A stretch of DNA of 64,000 nucleotides from Congeria kusceri. Its lineage: Eukaryota > Mollusca > Bivalvia > Myida > Dreissenidae. The translations under genes were made by a program, and so were the position numbers. How positions within the stretch are numbered: position 1 is the stretch's first letter; each line of letters opens with the position of its first letter. The notes under the pieces are model-generated. The model ran no database searches. It was not told where the DNA came from and saw nothing but the letters and a program-made list of their open reading frames with translations. The stretch is taken from contig JAPFQT010000368.1 of assembly GCA_027627225.1 (NCBI GenBank), forward strand, positions 62,001 through 126,000, written 5' to 3'. This document shows positions 32,303-43,521 of the stretch, piece by piece.

Positions 32303-32914
32303 GGAGTTATCTTCCCCTTGCAGGTAAACACGTGTTGTATCATGAAGAGCATTCAGTCGTGATATACAGGAGTTTTCCCCTTGCAGGTGAACAAGTTTGG
32401 TATCATAGAGAGCATCCAGTTGTGATGTACAGTAGTTATATTCCCCTTTCAGGTGGACAAGTGTGGCATCATTGAGAGCATTCAGTCATGTTATACAGTA
32501 GTTATCTTCCCCTTGCAGGTAAACAAGTGTGGCATCATTAAGAGCATTCAGTCTTGATATAAAGGAGTTATATTCCCCTTGCAGGTAAACAAGTGTGGCA
32601 TCATTAAGAGCATTCAGTCGTGTTATACAGTAGTTATCTTCCCCTTGCAGGTAAACAAGTGTGGCATCATGGAGAGCATTCAGTCATGATATACAGGAGT
32701 TATCTTCCCCTTGCAGGTAAACAAGTGTGGCATCATTAAGACCATTAAGTCGTGATATACAGTAGTTATCTTCCCCTTGCAGGTGAACAAGTGTGATATC
32801 ATGGAGAGCATTCAGTCGTGGTATGCAGGAGTTATCTTCCCCTTGCAGGTAAACAAGTGTGGCATCATTGAGAGCATTCAGTCGTGATATACAGGAGTTA
32901 TCTCCCCCTTGCAG
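32303..32914 (+). repeat. Exon 11 acceptor array: about nine decoy 3' splice sites
   Basis: The unit is about 62-69 bp: TTATCTTCCCCTTGCAG plus GTAAACAAGTGTGGCATCAT plus TGAGAGCATTCAGTC, i.e. acceptor and the first 35 exon bases, then TGATATACAGTAG. About nine copies precede the true acceptor at 32914. In every full decoy the exon frame runs CAG TCG/TCA/TCT then TGA or TTA/TGG-like changes; most give an in-frame stop TGA where the real exon has TCA TGG. Confidence 0.92.
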
Positions 32915-33122
32915 GTAAACAAGTGTGGCATCATTGAGAGCATTCAGTCATGGATGCAGTTCAAGGCTCAGGCCCAGCTCAGCAAGAAGAGCGGCTCCAA
33001 GCAGACCAAGTTGAAGGGTATCCCCAAGTTGGATGACGCCAACGACGCTGGTACAAGGTACTCCAGGGAATGCACCCTCATCCTGACAGAAGGAGACTCG
33101 GCCAAGTCACTGGCAGTTGCAG
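32915..33122 (+). CDS. TOP2: TOP2 exon 11: start of TOPRIM domain (EGDSA)
   Basis: Acceptor CTCCCCCTTGCAG, donor GCAG|GTGTGG, phase 0 in and 1 out. It codes VNKCGIIESIQSWMQFKAQA, KGIPKLDDANDAGTRYSREC and TLILTEGDSAKSLAVA. EGDSA is the TOPRIM Glu motif that binds Mg for DNA cleavage. The true start is the last unit of the upstream array: only there does the frame read through. Confidence 0.96.
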
Positions 33123-33657
33123 GTGTGGGGTTTTGTTAAAATTTAGAAATTTATGATGGATTCAGGTGTATCAGCAGACGTGTGATAACTTACTCCTTTC
33201 AGCTCATTTGAATGCCAATTTTATATAAAAAATAGTTACTAAATTCATAAGATTTGTTTTGAAATAATTACTGAAATTTGTTCAACTCTTTAAAGCTGAA
33301 ATATAAGTTTCCTCTACAGTAGTGTCCAAAATCACACCCTTGCTGAGGTAAACGCTCGTACATCTGACAAAATGCTGTTAAAGCACAAGAGATTGCATTG
33401 ATATAAGTAGCTGAATTTATTAACAATTCTGATTATTAAATGTTACAATTTATGTTAATTGTTCTGTTAAATTTAAAACTAATAGATATATGTAATGACA
33501 ATTTTAATATTTTGCCATTGATGCTATTAACATTTATGGAAACTATTAACCTTTTCATTATTAGGAAAATGTACTTTCATAATTAAGAAAATTGCAATAG
33601 ATTTCCATAGTTGTGAACTGTCTTCATTCTTGATGAAGGTCATGTTAACTGTGTATA

Positions 33658-34683
33658 CAGCATTTTTTTGGCCTCGTTTTCATGCCGATATTCGTTCCAT
33701 TCACAAAGCAAAAAAGTATACTTTTTTCACAATTTTTGGCCAAAAATTCACAAATGGAAAAATGGATAAAAAAATGTGAAATCTTAATTAATTTTGTGAA
33801 TTTTGTTTACACAGGATAAAATTTCGGTAGTAGTTTTATGTATACATCTATTTGAAAGGTTACTCGGTTTTAACAGAACTCGTGTCACGTTTTATCGATA
33901 TTTTCATGAACCAGTCGGTTAGTGAAACGTGCTCATCGGCGTCACTGTTAACGCTCATTGGGTTATAATTTGTAATGAATAAATCGTTTGAAGGATTTTT
34001 AAAGTGTAAACACTGCAGATTATTTCCTTCTTGTTTTTTTTTTTTAAGTAATCACAATGCATTTTTCACGAAACTCTCAGTACTATGTGAAATTTTTTTA
34101 ATAAAAAGACAAGCTTATCTAACAGGAGTCATCGTTTCAACAGGCAATTTTAAGTGAGAAAATAGTAAGTGAAGCCCCCGAAGACAATTTGTGCTGCAGT
34201 TCAACAGTTTCAACTTTAGTGTCTTCACAAGTAGATTTACGGACAGTAACGAGTGCAAGTTAGTCAAATTCACATACTGATAGTGGTGACAAAAATAACA
34301 TTGATGAAACCCCTGTTTTGTCCCTTAATGAGCCTTTTACATCTCAATCATGTGACATTTCTATTGACTCTTGTGTCTGACTCAAGTGAAGCCATTGGAC
34401 ATTTTGCTAATTTAAAGAATAATTGACAATATCAAATCTGCAAAAGAGAGAAATTTAACTGGAATGTTTCATGGTAAGGCTTCATGAATGTAAAGATCAC
34501 ACTTTAATATCATATGTTTGTACTTTAAGTGTGATTAAATACAACAAAATCACTAGTTATTATTTGATACTACATGTAGTTTGTATTTCCCTCTTTTCAC
34601 AATTTTGGCGTTTTACGACACATTTTTCACAATTTCACAGAAAAGGGCATATTCACAAATCACTGAAAAAAGATTTTTGTTCA
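33658..34683. mobile_element. 1-kb TIR element Q, copy 1, inserted in the exon 12 acceptor array
   Basis: It begins CAGCATTTTTTTGGCC and ends about CACTGAAAAAAG. It is highly similar along its length to 53709-54748. A unit of the 31-bp exon 12 array (GGTCATGTTAACTGTGTA) lies immediately left and the main array immediately right, so the element landed inside the array. The right terminus is imperfect. No coding frame. Confidence 0.8.
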
Positions 34684-34684
34684 A

Positions 34685-36169
34685 GGCCATGTTAACTGTG
34701 TACATTCTTGTTCAAGGTCTTGTTAACGGTGTACGTTTTTGTTGAAGGTCGTGTTAACAGTGTACATTATTGTTAAAGGCCATGTTAACTGTGTCCATTC
34801 TTGTTCAAGGCCATGTTAACTGTGTACACTCTTGTTCAAGGCCATGTTGACTGTGTACATTCTTGTTCAATGTCATGTTAACTGTGTACATTCTTGTTCA
34901 AGGCCATGTTAACTGTTTTCATTCTTGTTCAAGGTCATATTGACTGTACATTCTTGTTCAAGGCCTTGTTAACTGTGTACATTCTTGTTCAATGTCATGT
35001 TAACTGTGTACATTCTTGTTCAAGGCCATGTTAACTGTGTACACTCTTGTTCAAGGCCATGTTAACTGTGTACATTCTTGTTCAATGTCATGTTAACTGT
35101 GTACACTCTTGTTCAAGGTCATGTTAACAGTGTACACTCTTGTTCAAGGTCATGTTAACTGTGTACACTCTTGTTCAAGGCCATGTTAACTGTGTACATT
35201 CTTGTACAAGGCCATGTTAACTGTGTACATTCTTGTTCAATGTCATGCTAACTGTGTACATTCTTGTTCAAGGTCATGTTAACTGTGTACATTCTTGTTC
35301 AATGTCATGTTAACTGTGCACATTCTTGTACAAGGCCATGTTAACTGTGTACACTCTTGTTCAATGTCATGTTAACTGTGTACATTCTTGTTCAATGTCA
35401 TGTTAACTGTGTACATTCTTGTACAAGGCCATGTTAACTGTGTACATTCTTGTTCAAGGCCATGTTAACTGTGCACATTCTTGTACAAGGCCTTGTTAAC
35501 TGTGTACATTCTTGTTCAATGTCATGTTAACTGTGTACATTCTTGTTCAAGGCCATGTTAACTGTACACTCTTGTTCAATGTCATGTTAACTGTGTACAT
35601 TCTTGTTCAAGGCCTTGTTAACTGTCTACATTCTTGTTCAATGTCATGTTAACTGTGTACATTCTTGTTCAATGCCTTGTTAACTGTGTACATTCTTGTT
35701 CAATGCCTTGTTAACTGTGTACATTCTTGTACAAGGCCATGTTAACTGTGTACATTCTTGTTCAGGGCCTTGTTAACTGTGTACATTCTTGTTCAATGTC
35801 ATGTTAACTGTGTACATTCTTGTTCAAGGCCTTGTTAACTGTGCACATTCTTGTTCAAGGCCATGTTAACTGTGTACATTCTTGTTCAAGGCCATGTTAA
35901 CTGTGTACACTCTTGTTCAATGTCATGTTAACTGTGTACACTCTTGTTCAAGGCCATTTTAACTGTGTACACTCTTGTTCAAGGCCATGTTAACTGTGTA
36001 CACTCTTGTTCAAGGCCATGTTAACTGTGTACATTCTTGTTCAATGTCATGTTAACTGTGTACACTCTTGTTCAAGGTCATGTTAACTGTGTACACCCTT
36101 GTTCAAGGCCATGTTAACTGTGTACATTCTTGTTCAAGGCCATGTTAACTGTGTACACTCTTGTTCAAG
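34685..36169 (+). repeat. 31-bp minisatellite ending at exon 12 acceptor, about 48 copies
   Basis: The unit TTGTTCAAGGCCATGTTAAC + TGTGTACATTC runs without a break into the exon 12 acceptor, which is itself the final CTTGTTCAAG|G. Each unit thus carries a copy of the acceptor AG. The common variant GTCATG replaces GCCATG, and one or two bases vary between copies. About 48 copies here plus one left of the inserted 1-kb element. Confidence 0.93.
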
Positions 36170-36255
36170 GGCTTGGAGTGGTGGGCAGAGACAAGTACGG
36201 TGTGTTTCCCCTGAGAGGTAAAGTGCTCAACGTTCGAGAAGCCACACACAAACAG
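36170..36255 (+). CDS. TOP2: TOP2 exon 12: TOPRIM domain
   Basis: Acceptor CACTCTTGTTCAAG, donor CAG|GTGAGG, phase 1 in and 0 out. It codes GLGVVGRDKYGVFPLRGKVL and NVREATHKQ, as in human TOP2. The acceptor is weak (broken pyrimidine tract) and identical to dozens of array copies upstream, yet only this one keeps frame. Confidence 0.95.
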
Positions 36256-36289
36256 GTGAGGAATTCCTGGGTGATAAACACTTGTATAA

Positions 36290-36620
36290 TGCCAGTCTGG
36301 GGCCAAAATGTGGCCCCATTCCTCAAACTCTGGAGAATATATATTTTCCCCTAACAATCCTAAATTTTTTCTTCTTGATGTCTTATTTGTTGCAACATTG
36401 ATAAGGAAACCAACATTATTATCAGTATTTTGAAGTTTAAACTTGCAGAAAAAGCTGTGCATTTTGTTTGTATAACGGTAGATAAACTAGGTATGAAAGA
36501 AATCTTTGTAAAATCAATGTTTTCTGTGTTTCTACATGTTCATTATTTCCGTAACAGCATTGATTTTCCACTTTTAAAGGGCCCTGCCACCATCACCCCA
36601 ATGGATGAAAAGACATTGAC
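36290..36620. mobile_element. Diverged MITE relative in intron 12
   Basis: GGGGCCAAAATGTGGCCCC near 36301 and AAAGGGCCCTGCCACCATCA near 36577 follow the same layout as the CAGTGTTTTTTT MITE. Ends are not visible. Confidence 0.4.
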
Positions 36621-36645
36621 ATAATAAAAAAATAAAACATTTCAG

Positions 36646-36882
36646 ATCATGGAGAACGCTGAGATCAACAATGTGATCAAAATCATGGGCCTGAAGTTCA
36701 ACAAGAAATACGAGGACGAAGACTCATTAAAGACGCTGCGGTACGGGAAGTTGATGATCATGACAGATCAGGACCAGGACGGGTCCCACATCAAGGGTCT
36801 CCTCATCAACTTCATGCAGCATTTCTGGCCCGGCCTGCTCAGACACAACGTTATCAATCAGTTCATTACGCCCATTGTTAAG
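36646..36882 (+). CDS. TOP2: TOP2 exon 13: TOPRIM DxDxD
   Basis: Acceptor AAACATTTCAG, donor AAG|GTACTG, phase 0-0, 79 codons. It codes IMENAEINNVIKIMGLKFNK, DSLKTLRYGKLMIMTDQDQD, GSHIKGLLINFMQHFWPGLL and FITPIVK. The Asp residues of DQDQDG complete the Mg site with the Glu of exon 11. Confidence 0.97.
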
Positions 36883-37119
36883 GTACTGGTTTTTGTGTCA
36901 CCTGAAAAAGCAACATATAGGGATTACTTTGGCAGTGGCGGAGTCCCCTTTAGTTTGTAAAGACAATTCTTTAAAATGTTTTGTGCAATCACTATGAAAC
37001 TTTAGGGAAGTGTTAGTAGGCATAAATAGAAGGTAAAATTCGGGTTTTGGCATAATTGCTCTTTTCGTACTAGAGTTGTGCCACTTTTTAAAAAAAAAAA
37101 TTGTTCAAATGAGGCACTG

Positions 37120-37310
37120 CAGACAATTACTGAAAATGTTTTTGTGCAATCATGAAACTTCAGGGAAGTGTTAGTAGGCATAAAAGGAAGGTTAAATTCG
37201 GTTTCGCATAATTGCTGTTATCGTACTTGAGTTATGCCCTGCCAGGCGACATCCGAATCTCCAGAGTTCTGGTAAATGTTCAATTCATGTTATATGCATT
37301 GCATATGCAG
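37120..37310. repeat. Short duplicated segment in intron 13
   Basis: About 110 bases at 36965-37080 recur at 37120-37235 (shared GGGAAGTGTTAGTAGGCATAA). No border or exon sequence is included. Confidence 0.6.
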
Positions 37311-37416
37311 GTGACGAAAGGCAAGGAGGAGCTAGCCTTCTACAGCTTGCCTGAGTTTGAAGAGTGGAAACAGGCGACGTCAAACTGGAACACCTGGAAG
37401 ATAAAGTACTACAAAG
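37311..37416 (+). CDS. TOP2: TOP2 exon 14
   Basis: Acceptor GCATATGCAG, donor AAAG|GTCTGC, phase 0 in and 1 out. It codes VTKGKEELAFYSLPEFEEWK and ATSNWNTWKIKYYKG, matching the conserved FYSLPEFEEW and KYYKGLGT segments. The donor is not a strong consensus but the phase and homology fix it. Confidence 0.94.
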
Positions 37417-37439
37417 GTCTGCTTACAAAAATGCCCAAA

Positions 37440-37645
37440 TACTTGGGGAAAATACAACAACATTTCCAAATCCATATTTTCTCGATTTTTGGAAGTTGCC
37501 AGGTTTTGTCTAAACCTGCTAAAATTCAACAAAATTTCCAAATCCATATTTTCTTGATTTTTGGAAGTTGCCAGGTTTTGTCTAAATCTGCTAAGTGTCT
37601 GTGTATTGTAATTTATGGCAGATATATATATATATATATAGGTCT
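37440..37645 (+). repeat. 74-bp duplication and (AT)n tract in intron 14
   Basis: TTTCCAAATCCATATTTTCT plus GATTTTTGGAAGTTGCCAGG occurs twice in tandem (37455-37595). A run of alternating TA lies at 37621-37640. Confidence 0.8.
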
Positions 37646-37679
37646 TTCCAGTGGTCAAATTTAGCACAATGATGTAAGC

Positions 37680-38022
37680 CCTGTACTGGGGCTAAAATTC
37701 GGCCCCATTCCCCTGATTAAAAAGTAGATATTTTCCCCCTGTATTTACCTTAAAATTCCCCTCAGAATGTAAGCTTTATTTTGAAAAAAAACATGACCTA
37801 ACTCGGACAAAAAATGCCTAAGATAGAGGAATTTTAGTAAACAATCCCAGCATTTTTTTTTATCAAACCGAGTTCGTGCATAATGTGCGTTATCATTTGT
37901 AGCAAAACAATTGATTAATGTTTTATAACTAAGTAGAACATAAAAATGTAATAATGCTTTTCTAAAAAAAAAACAATTGCCATAAAATTCCCCGTCTGAA
38001 GGGTGAAAAAAAACACACTGGA
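37680..38022. mobile_element. MITE copy, CAGTGTTTTTTT family
   Basis: GGGGCTAAAATTCGGCCCC at the left, the shared AGATAGAGGAATTTTAGTAA middle and a right end AAAAAAAACACACTG. The left terminus is eroded. Confidence 0.65.
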
Positions 38023-38549
38023 AGCAGTTTTTTGCTCTCTGTAGTAATATATTGGGCTTGCTTGGCAACACTGTTATTTTTTTTTTCGATGTTTCTGAAT
38101 TTTCGTTTTTTACATTTTTTCCACATTTTTAGCATTGTCAGCAAGTTCAGTGATTTTTTTTACAATTTCCTTAAACTGCCTGTGCCTATTAAATGGGGAA
38201 CTTTATCGTGACAAATTTCAAAATAGGCAAATTAAAAAAAAATAAAAAATTCATGAAATGTGTGGTTATGTTGCTTTTTTAATGCTAAATATATTCAAAT
38301 GTTCCATCTACTGAACTTCTTTTCTGACAGTAGTGCAAATTCAGTAATTGTTTTTGTATTTATGCACCCACCTGTAAAATACTATAAAATACTTGGGGGA
38401 AGAAAATGGACAATTTGGGGGGTGGGGAATGGAGGATATTTTGTCAGGGGAAACTGCCTTTAAACGGCACTAAAAGAAGCGCACAAAAAATCACTGAAGT
38501 TTATGTCTGAGTTTTTGTCCTGTCAATTCGGGCTGTCCCCCACATTCAG

Positions 38550-38752
38550 GTTTGGGTACCAGCACGGCTAAGGAAGCCAAGGAGTACTTCAGTGACATGC
38601 AGCGGCACCGTATCGAGTTCCGGTACGCGGGGACCGACGACGACGCCGCCATCAACCTGGCCTTCAACAAGAAGAAGACTGAGGAGAGGAAGGAGTGGCT
38701 CTCCAACTGGATGGAGGAGAAAAAACGTAGGGCCGAGATGGGACTGCCAGCG
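38550..38752 (+). CDS. TOP2: TOP2 exon 15
   Basis: Acceptor CCCCCACATTCAG, donor GCG|GTACGT, phase 1 in and 0 out. It codes LGTSTAKEAKEYFSDMQRHR, FRYAGTDDDAAINLAFNKKK and ERKEWLSNWMEEKKRR, following the family closely. Codon use is GC-richer than surrounding intron DNA. Confidence 0.96.
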
Positions 38753-38875
38753 GTACGTAACCCTGGGACTGTCTGCCTTTGTAAACACAGTTATAGTATT
38801 GAGACTTAAGGCTTTTGTCAGAGTGAGATAGGACTGCCTACAAACTTGGGCTGTTTGGTGTATGTTACCTTTAGG

Positions 38876-38975
38876 CTGTCTGTTAGAAAAGGGGGGGTAG
38901 CCTGTTAGAAAAGGGGGAGTAGCCTGTTAGAAAAGGTAGCCTGTTAGAAAAGGGGGGGGTAGCCTATTAGAAAAG
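38876..38975 (+). repeat. Short GTAGCCTGTTAGAAAAGGGG minisatellite
   Basis: About five copies of a 19-26-base unit with variable G-run length in intron 15. Confidence 0.85.
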
Positions 38976-39186
38976 GGGATGGGGATATCTTCTTGATGTG
39001 TGAAACCCCCTCCACCCAGGCTACTTTTTATTGACTCAACTACATTCCTTGAATGAGGACCATGCTATCTGTGATTGTAAACATAGTGTGAAGTGAATAT
39101 GAAACATTAAAATCTTGATGCGTTGTCAAATATTTAAAAACCAGAAATATGTGGAGCTTGTTCTAATTAGTTCTGTTTTCTTCCAG

Positions 39187-39309
39187 CAATACCTGTATGG
39201 GAAGAACACCCGCTCAGTGTCGTTCAACGACTTCATCAACCGTGAGCTGATCCTGTTCTCCAACATGGATCTGGAAAGGTCAATCCCGTCACTGGTCGAT
39301 GGGCTCAAG
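39187..39309 (+). CDS. TOP2: TOP2 exon 16
   Basis: Acceptor TTTTCTTCCAG, donor AAG|GTAGAC, phase 0-0, 41 codons. It codes QYLYGKNTRSVSFNDFINRE, LILFSNMDLERSIPSLVDGL and K. This enters the winged-helix DNA-binding part; SIPS...DGLKPGQRKVLF is the family signature, completed in exon 17. Confidence 0.97.
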
Positions 39310-39548
39310 GTAGACAGTAAATGCAGCCCCAAGCATGTGTCATAACAACCTTTGCCTATCAATTTAAAGTTACAACTGAATCTTAGTTTTTGCTTGTGAC
39401 TAGATTTGTCTTATATGCATTTTTTGTATGTATCAATTTTTACCAGAAAGTTAACACCAGAATGATAATTACCTTTTAAAAAGCCCATTTTTCAAATACT
39501 AAGCCCTCATAATACACATACGTGATGGTCCTTGAATTAAGGAATTTT

Positions 39549-40352
39549 AATACTGTGGATTCATTTAATTTCGTTGACATGAAATATCGTGGAATTCGTA
39601 AAATCGGGCATATTCGTTGGATCTTAAATTCGTGGATTTTGATTTTTTTCCAAAAACCTTAAACAATACTGTAAATATGTGCTTCTTGTTTATTCTAACA
39701 ACCCTTGCACTCAGTTGACATCCTTTTAAAACATCAATGTGTCAATTACCCGCATTGTCCGTATCTTATTGTCTCAATCTCGCGATAACGTGGTCCCTAG
39801 TGTAACAACACCATACCAATTAGCGGGATTAAACATAGGTGCAACATACCAGTATCGCAATAAACAGTCCAATTAATAGTGGTACCCATAGTGTCTTGTA
39901 TAATTGTAATAAAACAGTGGGTCCTATTAATGGCAGTTTGACACGAAGCCAGTTAAGCGCATGACAATTAACAAGTGACAAACTGCGAATATCGATACGT
40001 GCGTGACAATTGAGCACTCTGTACCTTTCAATTATTCTGTCAGTATTATCTGTTCTTTTAAGAAGGAAACATCATACAATTATTTATTTTTTCAAACATA
40101 GTTAAATTATAATTTTACATAATGTCAGTATTCGCAGTAAATAATTATCAAGGGAGGTAACAGAATCACCCAAACATGGGTCAAATTTGAGTAATTGCGC
40201 CCCTTTAGTCTGACGTCACAGTAGTGCAGATACTAATAATTTCAGATATAAGACTTCGGACCTAAAGGTTCGTCGTACATTTGAATTTGTGGTTGAGCTG
40301 ACCCACAAAAATCCACGAAAATTAGTGCCCGACGAATAATAATTGTTTTACA
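39549..40352. mobile_element. Possible TIR element in intron 16
   Basis: TACTGTGGATTCATTTAATTTCG at the left and AATTGTTTTACAGTA at the right share a short inverted TACTGT end. TGGAATTCGT and CCACGAAAATTAG segments near the two ends are partial mirror images. About 800 bp, non-coding. Confidence 0.45.
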
Positions 40353-40499
40353 GTAGATGCATAATCCTGCTTTTTGGTGCAAGCAAATTGCACTTTACTC
40401 ATTTTTTACTGGAGCTAAAAATCTACGTGCACCATCTTGATGCACTTGTTTTCTGTTTGTCAACTTCAAAAGCACTAGAAAAAAATAGCATTTGATATC

Positions 40500-40907
40500 T
40501 AGGCCCATATTCACCATTCTTAGACCTAAGATTAAAGAATGTACTTAGACTCAAGAAATAATACTTGTGCGTTCAAATATGCCAGGTAGAACCGGGGCCA
40601 TATACCAGAAACATCTAAAGTTGATCTTAAAATATTTTTATTTAAGTTCCAATATTTGTAAGGAAAACTACACGTAAATTAATGAATCCAATTTCTTTTA
40701 AGCAAATATTAGTTAATAGTAAGTTGATAATTAGTGAAAATTCAGCAGAATTTCATGTATACATGGAGAAAGAGCTTAAGAAAAATGATGATTTTAAGGC
40801 TAAGGATAAGATTTCACTTAAGATGTTTCTGGAATACGACCCAGAACAGTTTCAAGCATATTCTTTATTCTTAAGTCCAAGTATTGGTCATTGAATATAG
40901 GCCCAGG
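40500..40907. mobile_element. Foldback element with GGCCCATATTCACC ends in intron 16
   Basis: TAGGCCCATATTCACCATTC at 40500 is mirrored by GGTCATTGAATATAGGCCCA near 40886-40907. About 400 bp. A 70-codon frame inside (40682-40894) has no recognisable homology. Confidence 0.55.
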
Positions 40908-40948
40908 CTTCACTTACAATCTAATGAACACTGGCTAGCCCATTGCAG

Positions 40949-41065
40949 CCGGGACAGAGGAAGGTCCTGTTCACCTGCCTGAAGAGGAACCTGGTCAATA
41001 AAGAGGTCAAGGTGGCCCAGCTTGCTGGATCAGTGGCCGAACTCTCTGCCTACCATCATGGTGAG
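40949..41065 (+). CDS. TOP2: TOP2 exon 17: winged helix
   Basis: Acceptor AGCCCATTGCAG, donor GAG|GTAAGT (perfect consensus), phase 0-0, 39 codons. It codes PGQRKVLFTCLKRNLVNKEV and KVAQLAGSVAELSAYHHGE, the conserved helix-turn-helix region. The final 39 bases plus the donor are repeated dozens of times downstream. Confidence 0.97.
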
Positions 41066-43521
41066 GTAAGTGTTGACTGCATCAGTTGCTGAACTCTCTG
41101 CCTACCATCACTGTGAGGTAAGTGTTGACTGCATCAGTTGCTGAACTCTGCCTACCATCATGGTGAGGTAAGTGTTGACTGCATCAGTTGCTGAACTCTC
41201 TGCCTACCATCATGGTGAGGTAAGTGTTGACTGGATCAGTAGCCAAACTCTCTGCCTACCATCATGGTGAGGTAAGTGTTGACTGGATCAGTGGCCAAAC
41301 TCTCTGCCTACCATCACGGTGAGGTAAGTGTTGGCTGGATTAGTGGCTGAACTCTCCGCCTACCATCACGGTGAGGTAAGTGTTGGCTGGATTAATGGCT
41401 GAACTCTCCGCCTACCATCACGGTGAGGTAAGTGTTGGCTGGATTAGTGGCTGAACTCTCCGCCTACCATCACGGTGAGGTAAGTGTTGGCTGGATTAAT
41501 GGCTGAACTCTCTGCCTACCATCATGGTGAGGTAAGTGTTGGCTGGATCAGTGGCCAAACTCTCTGCCTACCATCATGGTGAGGTAAGTGTTGACTGGAT
41601 CAGTGGCCGAACTCTCTGCCTACCATCACGGTGAGGTAAGTGTTGGCTGGATTATTGGCTGAACTCTCCGCCTACCATCATGGTGAGGTAAGTGTTGGCT
41701 GGATTATTGGCTGAACTCTCCGCCTACCATCACGGTGAGGTAAGTGTTGGCTGGATTAATGGCTGAACTCTCCGCCTACCATCATGGTGAGGTAAGTGTT
41801 GGCTGGATCAGTGGCCAAACTCTCTGCCTACCATCATGGTGAGGTAAGTGTTGACTGGATCAGTGGCCGAACTCTCTGCCTACCATCACGGTGAGGTAAG
41901 TGTTGGCTGGATTATTGGCTGAACTCTCCGCCTACCATCACGGTGAGGTAAGTGTTGGCTGGATTAATGGCTGAACTCTCCGCCTACCATCATGGTGAGG
42001 TAAGTGTTGGCTGGATCAGTGGCCAAACTCTCTGCCTACCATCATGGTGAGGTAAGTGTTGACTGGATCAGTGGCCGAACTCTCTGCCTACCATCACGGT
42101 GAGGTAAGTGTTGGCTGGATTATTGGCTGAACTCTCCGCCTACCATCATGGTGAGGTAAGTGTTGGCTGGATTATTGGCTGAACTCTCCGCCTACCATCA
42201 TGGTGAGGTAAGTGTTGGCTGGATTAGTGGCTGAACTCTCCGCCTACCATCACGGTGAGGTAAGTGTTGGCTGGATTAGTGGCCGAACTCTCCGCCTACC
42301 ATCATGGTGAGGTAAGTGTTGGCTGGATTAGTGGCCGAACTCTCTGCCTACCATCATGGTGAGGTAAGTGTTGGCTGGATTAATGGCTGAGCTCTCTACC
42401 TACCATCATGGTGAGGTAAGTGTTGGCTGGATTAGTGGCTGAACTCTCCGCCTACCATCATGGTGAGGTAAGTGTTGGCTGGATTAGTGGCTGAACTCTC
42501 CGCCTACCATCATGGTGAGGTAAGTGTTGGCTGGATTAGTGGCTGAACTCTCCGCCTACCATCACGGTGAGGTAAGTGTTGGCTGGATTATTGGCTGAAC
42601 TCTCCGCCTACCATCATGGTGAGGTAAGTGTTGACTGGATCAGTGGCCGAACTCTCTGCCTACCATCACGGTGAGGTAAGTGTTGGCTGGATTATTGGCT
42701 GAACTCTCCGCCTACCATCATGGTGAGGTCAGTGTTGACTGGATCAGTGGCTGAACTCTCCGCCTACCATCACGGTGAGGTAAGTGTTGGCTGGATTATT
42801 GGCTGAACTCTCCGCCTACCATCATGGTGAGGTAAGTGTTGACTGGATCAGTGGCTGAACTCTCCGCCTACCATCACGGTGAGGTAAGTGTTGGTTGGAT
42901 TATTGGCTGAACTCTCTGCCTACCATCACGGTGAGGTAAGTGTTGGCTGGATTATTGGCTGAACTCTCCGCCTACCATCATGGTGAGGTAAGTGTTGGCT
43001 GGATTAGTGGCTGAACTCTCCGCCTACCATCATGGTGAGGTAAGTGTTGGCTGGATTAGTGGCTGAACTCTCTGCCTACCATCACGGTGAGGTAAGTGTT
43101 GGCTGGATTATTGGCTGAACTCTCCGCCTACCATCATGGTGAGGTAAGTGTTGGCTGGATTATTGGCTGAACTCTCCGCCTACCATCACGGTGAGGTAAG
43201 TGTTGGCTGGATTATTGGCTGAACTCTCCGCCTACCATCACGGTGAGGTAAGTGTTGGCTGGATTATTGGCTGAACTCTCCGCCTACCATCACGGTGAGG
43301 TAAGTGTTGGCTGGATTAGTGGCTGAACTCTCCGCCTACCATCACGGTGAGGTAAGTGTTGGCTGGATTATTGGCTGAACTCTCTGCCTACCTTCACGGT
43401 GAGGTAAGTGTTGGCTGGATTATTGGCTGAACTCTCCGCCTACCATCACGGTGAGGTAAGTGTTGGCTGGATTATTGGCTGAACTCTCCGCCTACCATCA
43501 TGGTGAGGTAAGTGTTGGCTG
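41027..43521 (+). repeat. 52-bp minisatellite made of exon 17 end plus donor, about 48 copies
   Basis: The unit contains the last 39 bases of exon 17 (GGCTGAACTCTCCGCCTACC, ATCATGGTGAG) and 13 intron bases from the donor (GTAAGTGTTGGCT). About 48 units follow one another for 2.5 kb. Nearly every unit keeps GAG|GTAAGT, so there are about 48 potential 5' splice sites. Reading past the first donor gives an in-frame TGA within one unit. Copies differ by C/T and A/G changes (CATGG/CACGG, CAGTGG/TATTGG), with higher-order blocks of alternating types. Confidence 0.95.

Noticed and set aside
34685..36169. CRISPR-like array
   Set aside because: Units abut with no unique spacers, in a eukaryotic intron. 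It is a minisatellite; the same holds for 41027-43521.
41027..43521. Tandem duplicated exons
   Set aside because: Only the last 39 exon bases and the donor are repeated, with no acceptor, so these units cannot be spliced in as separate exons.
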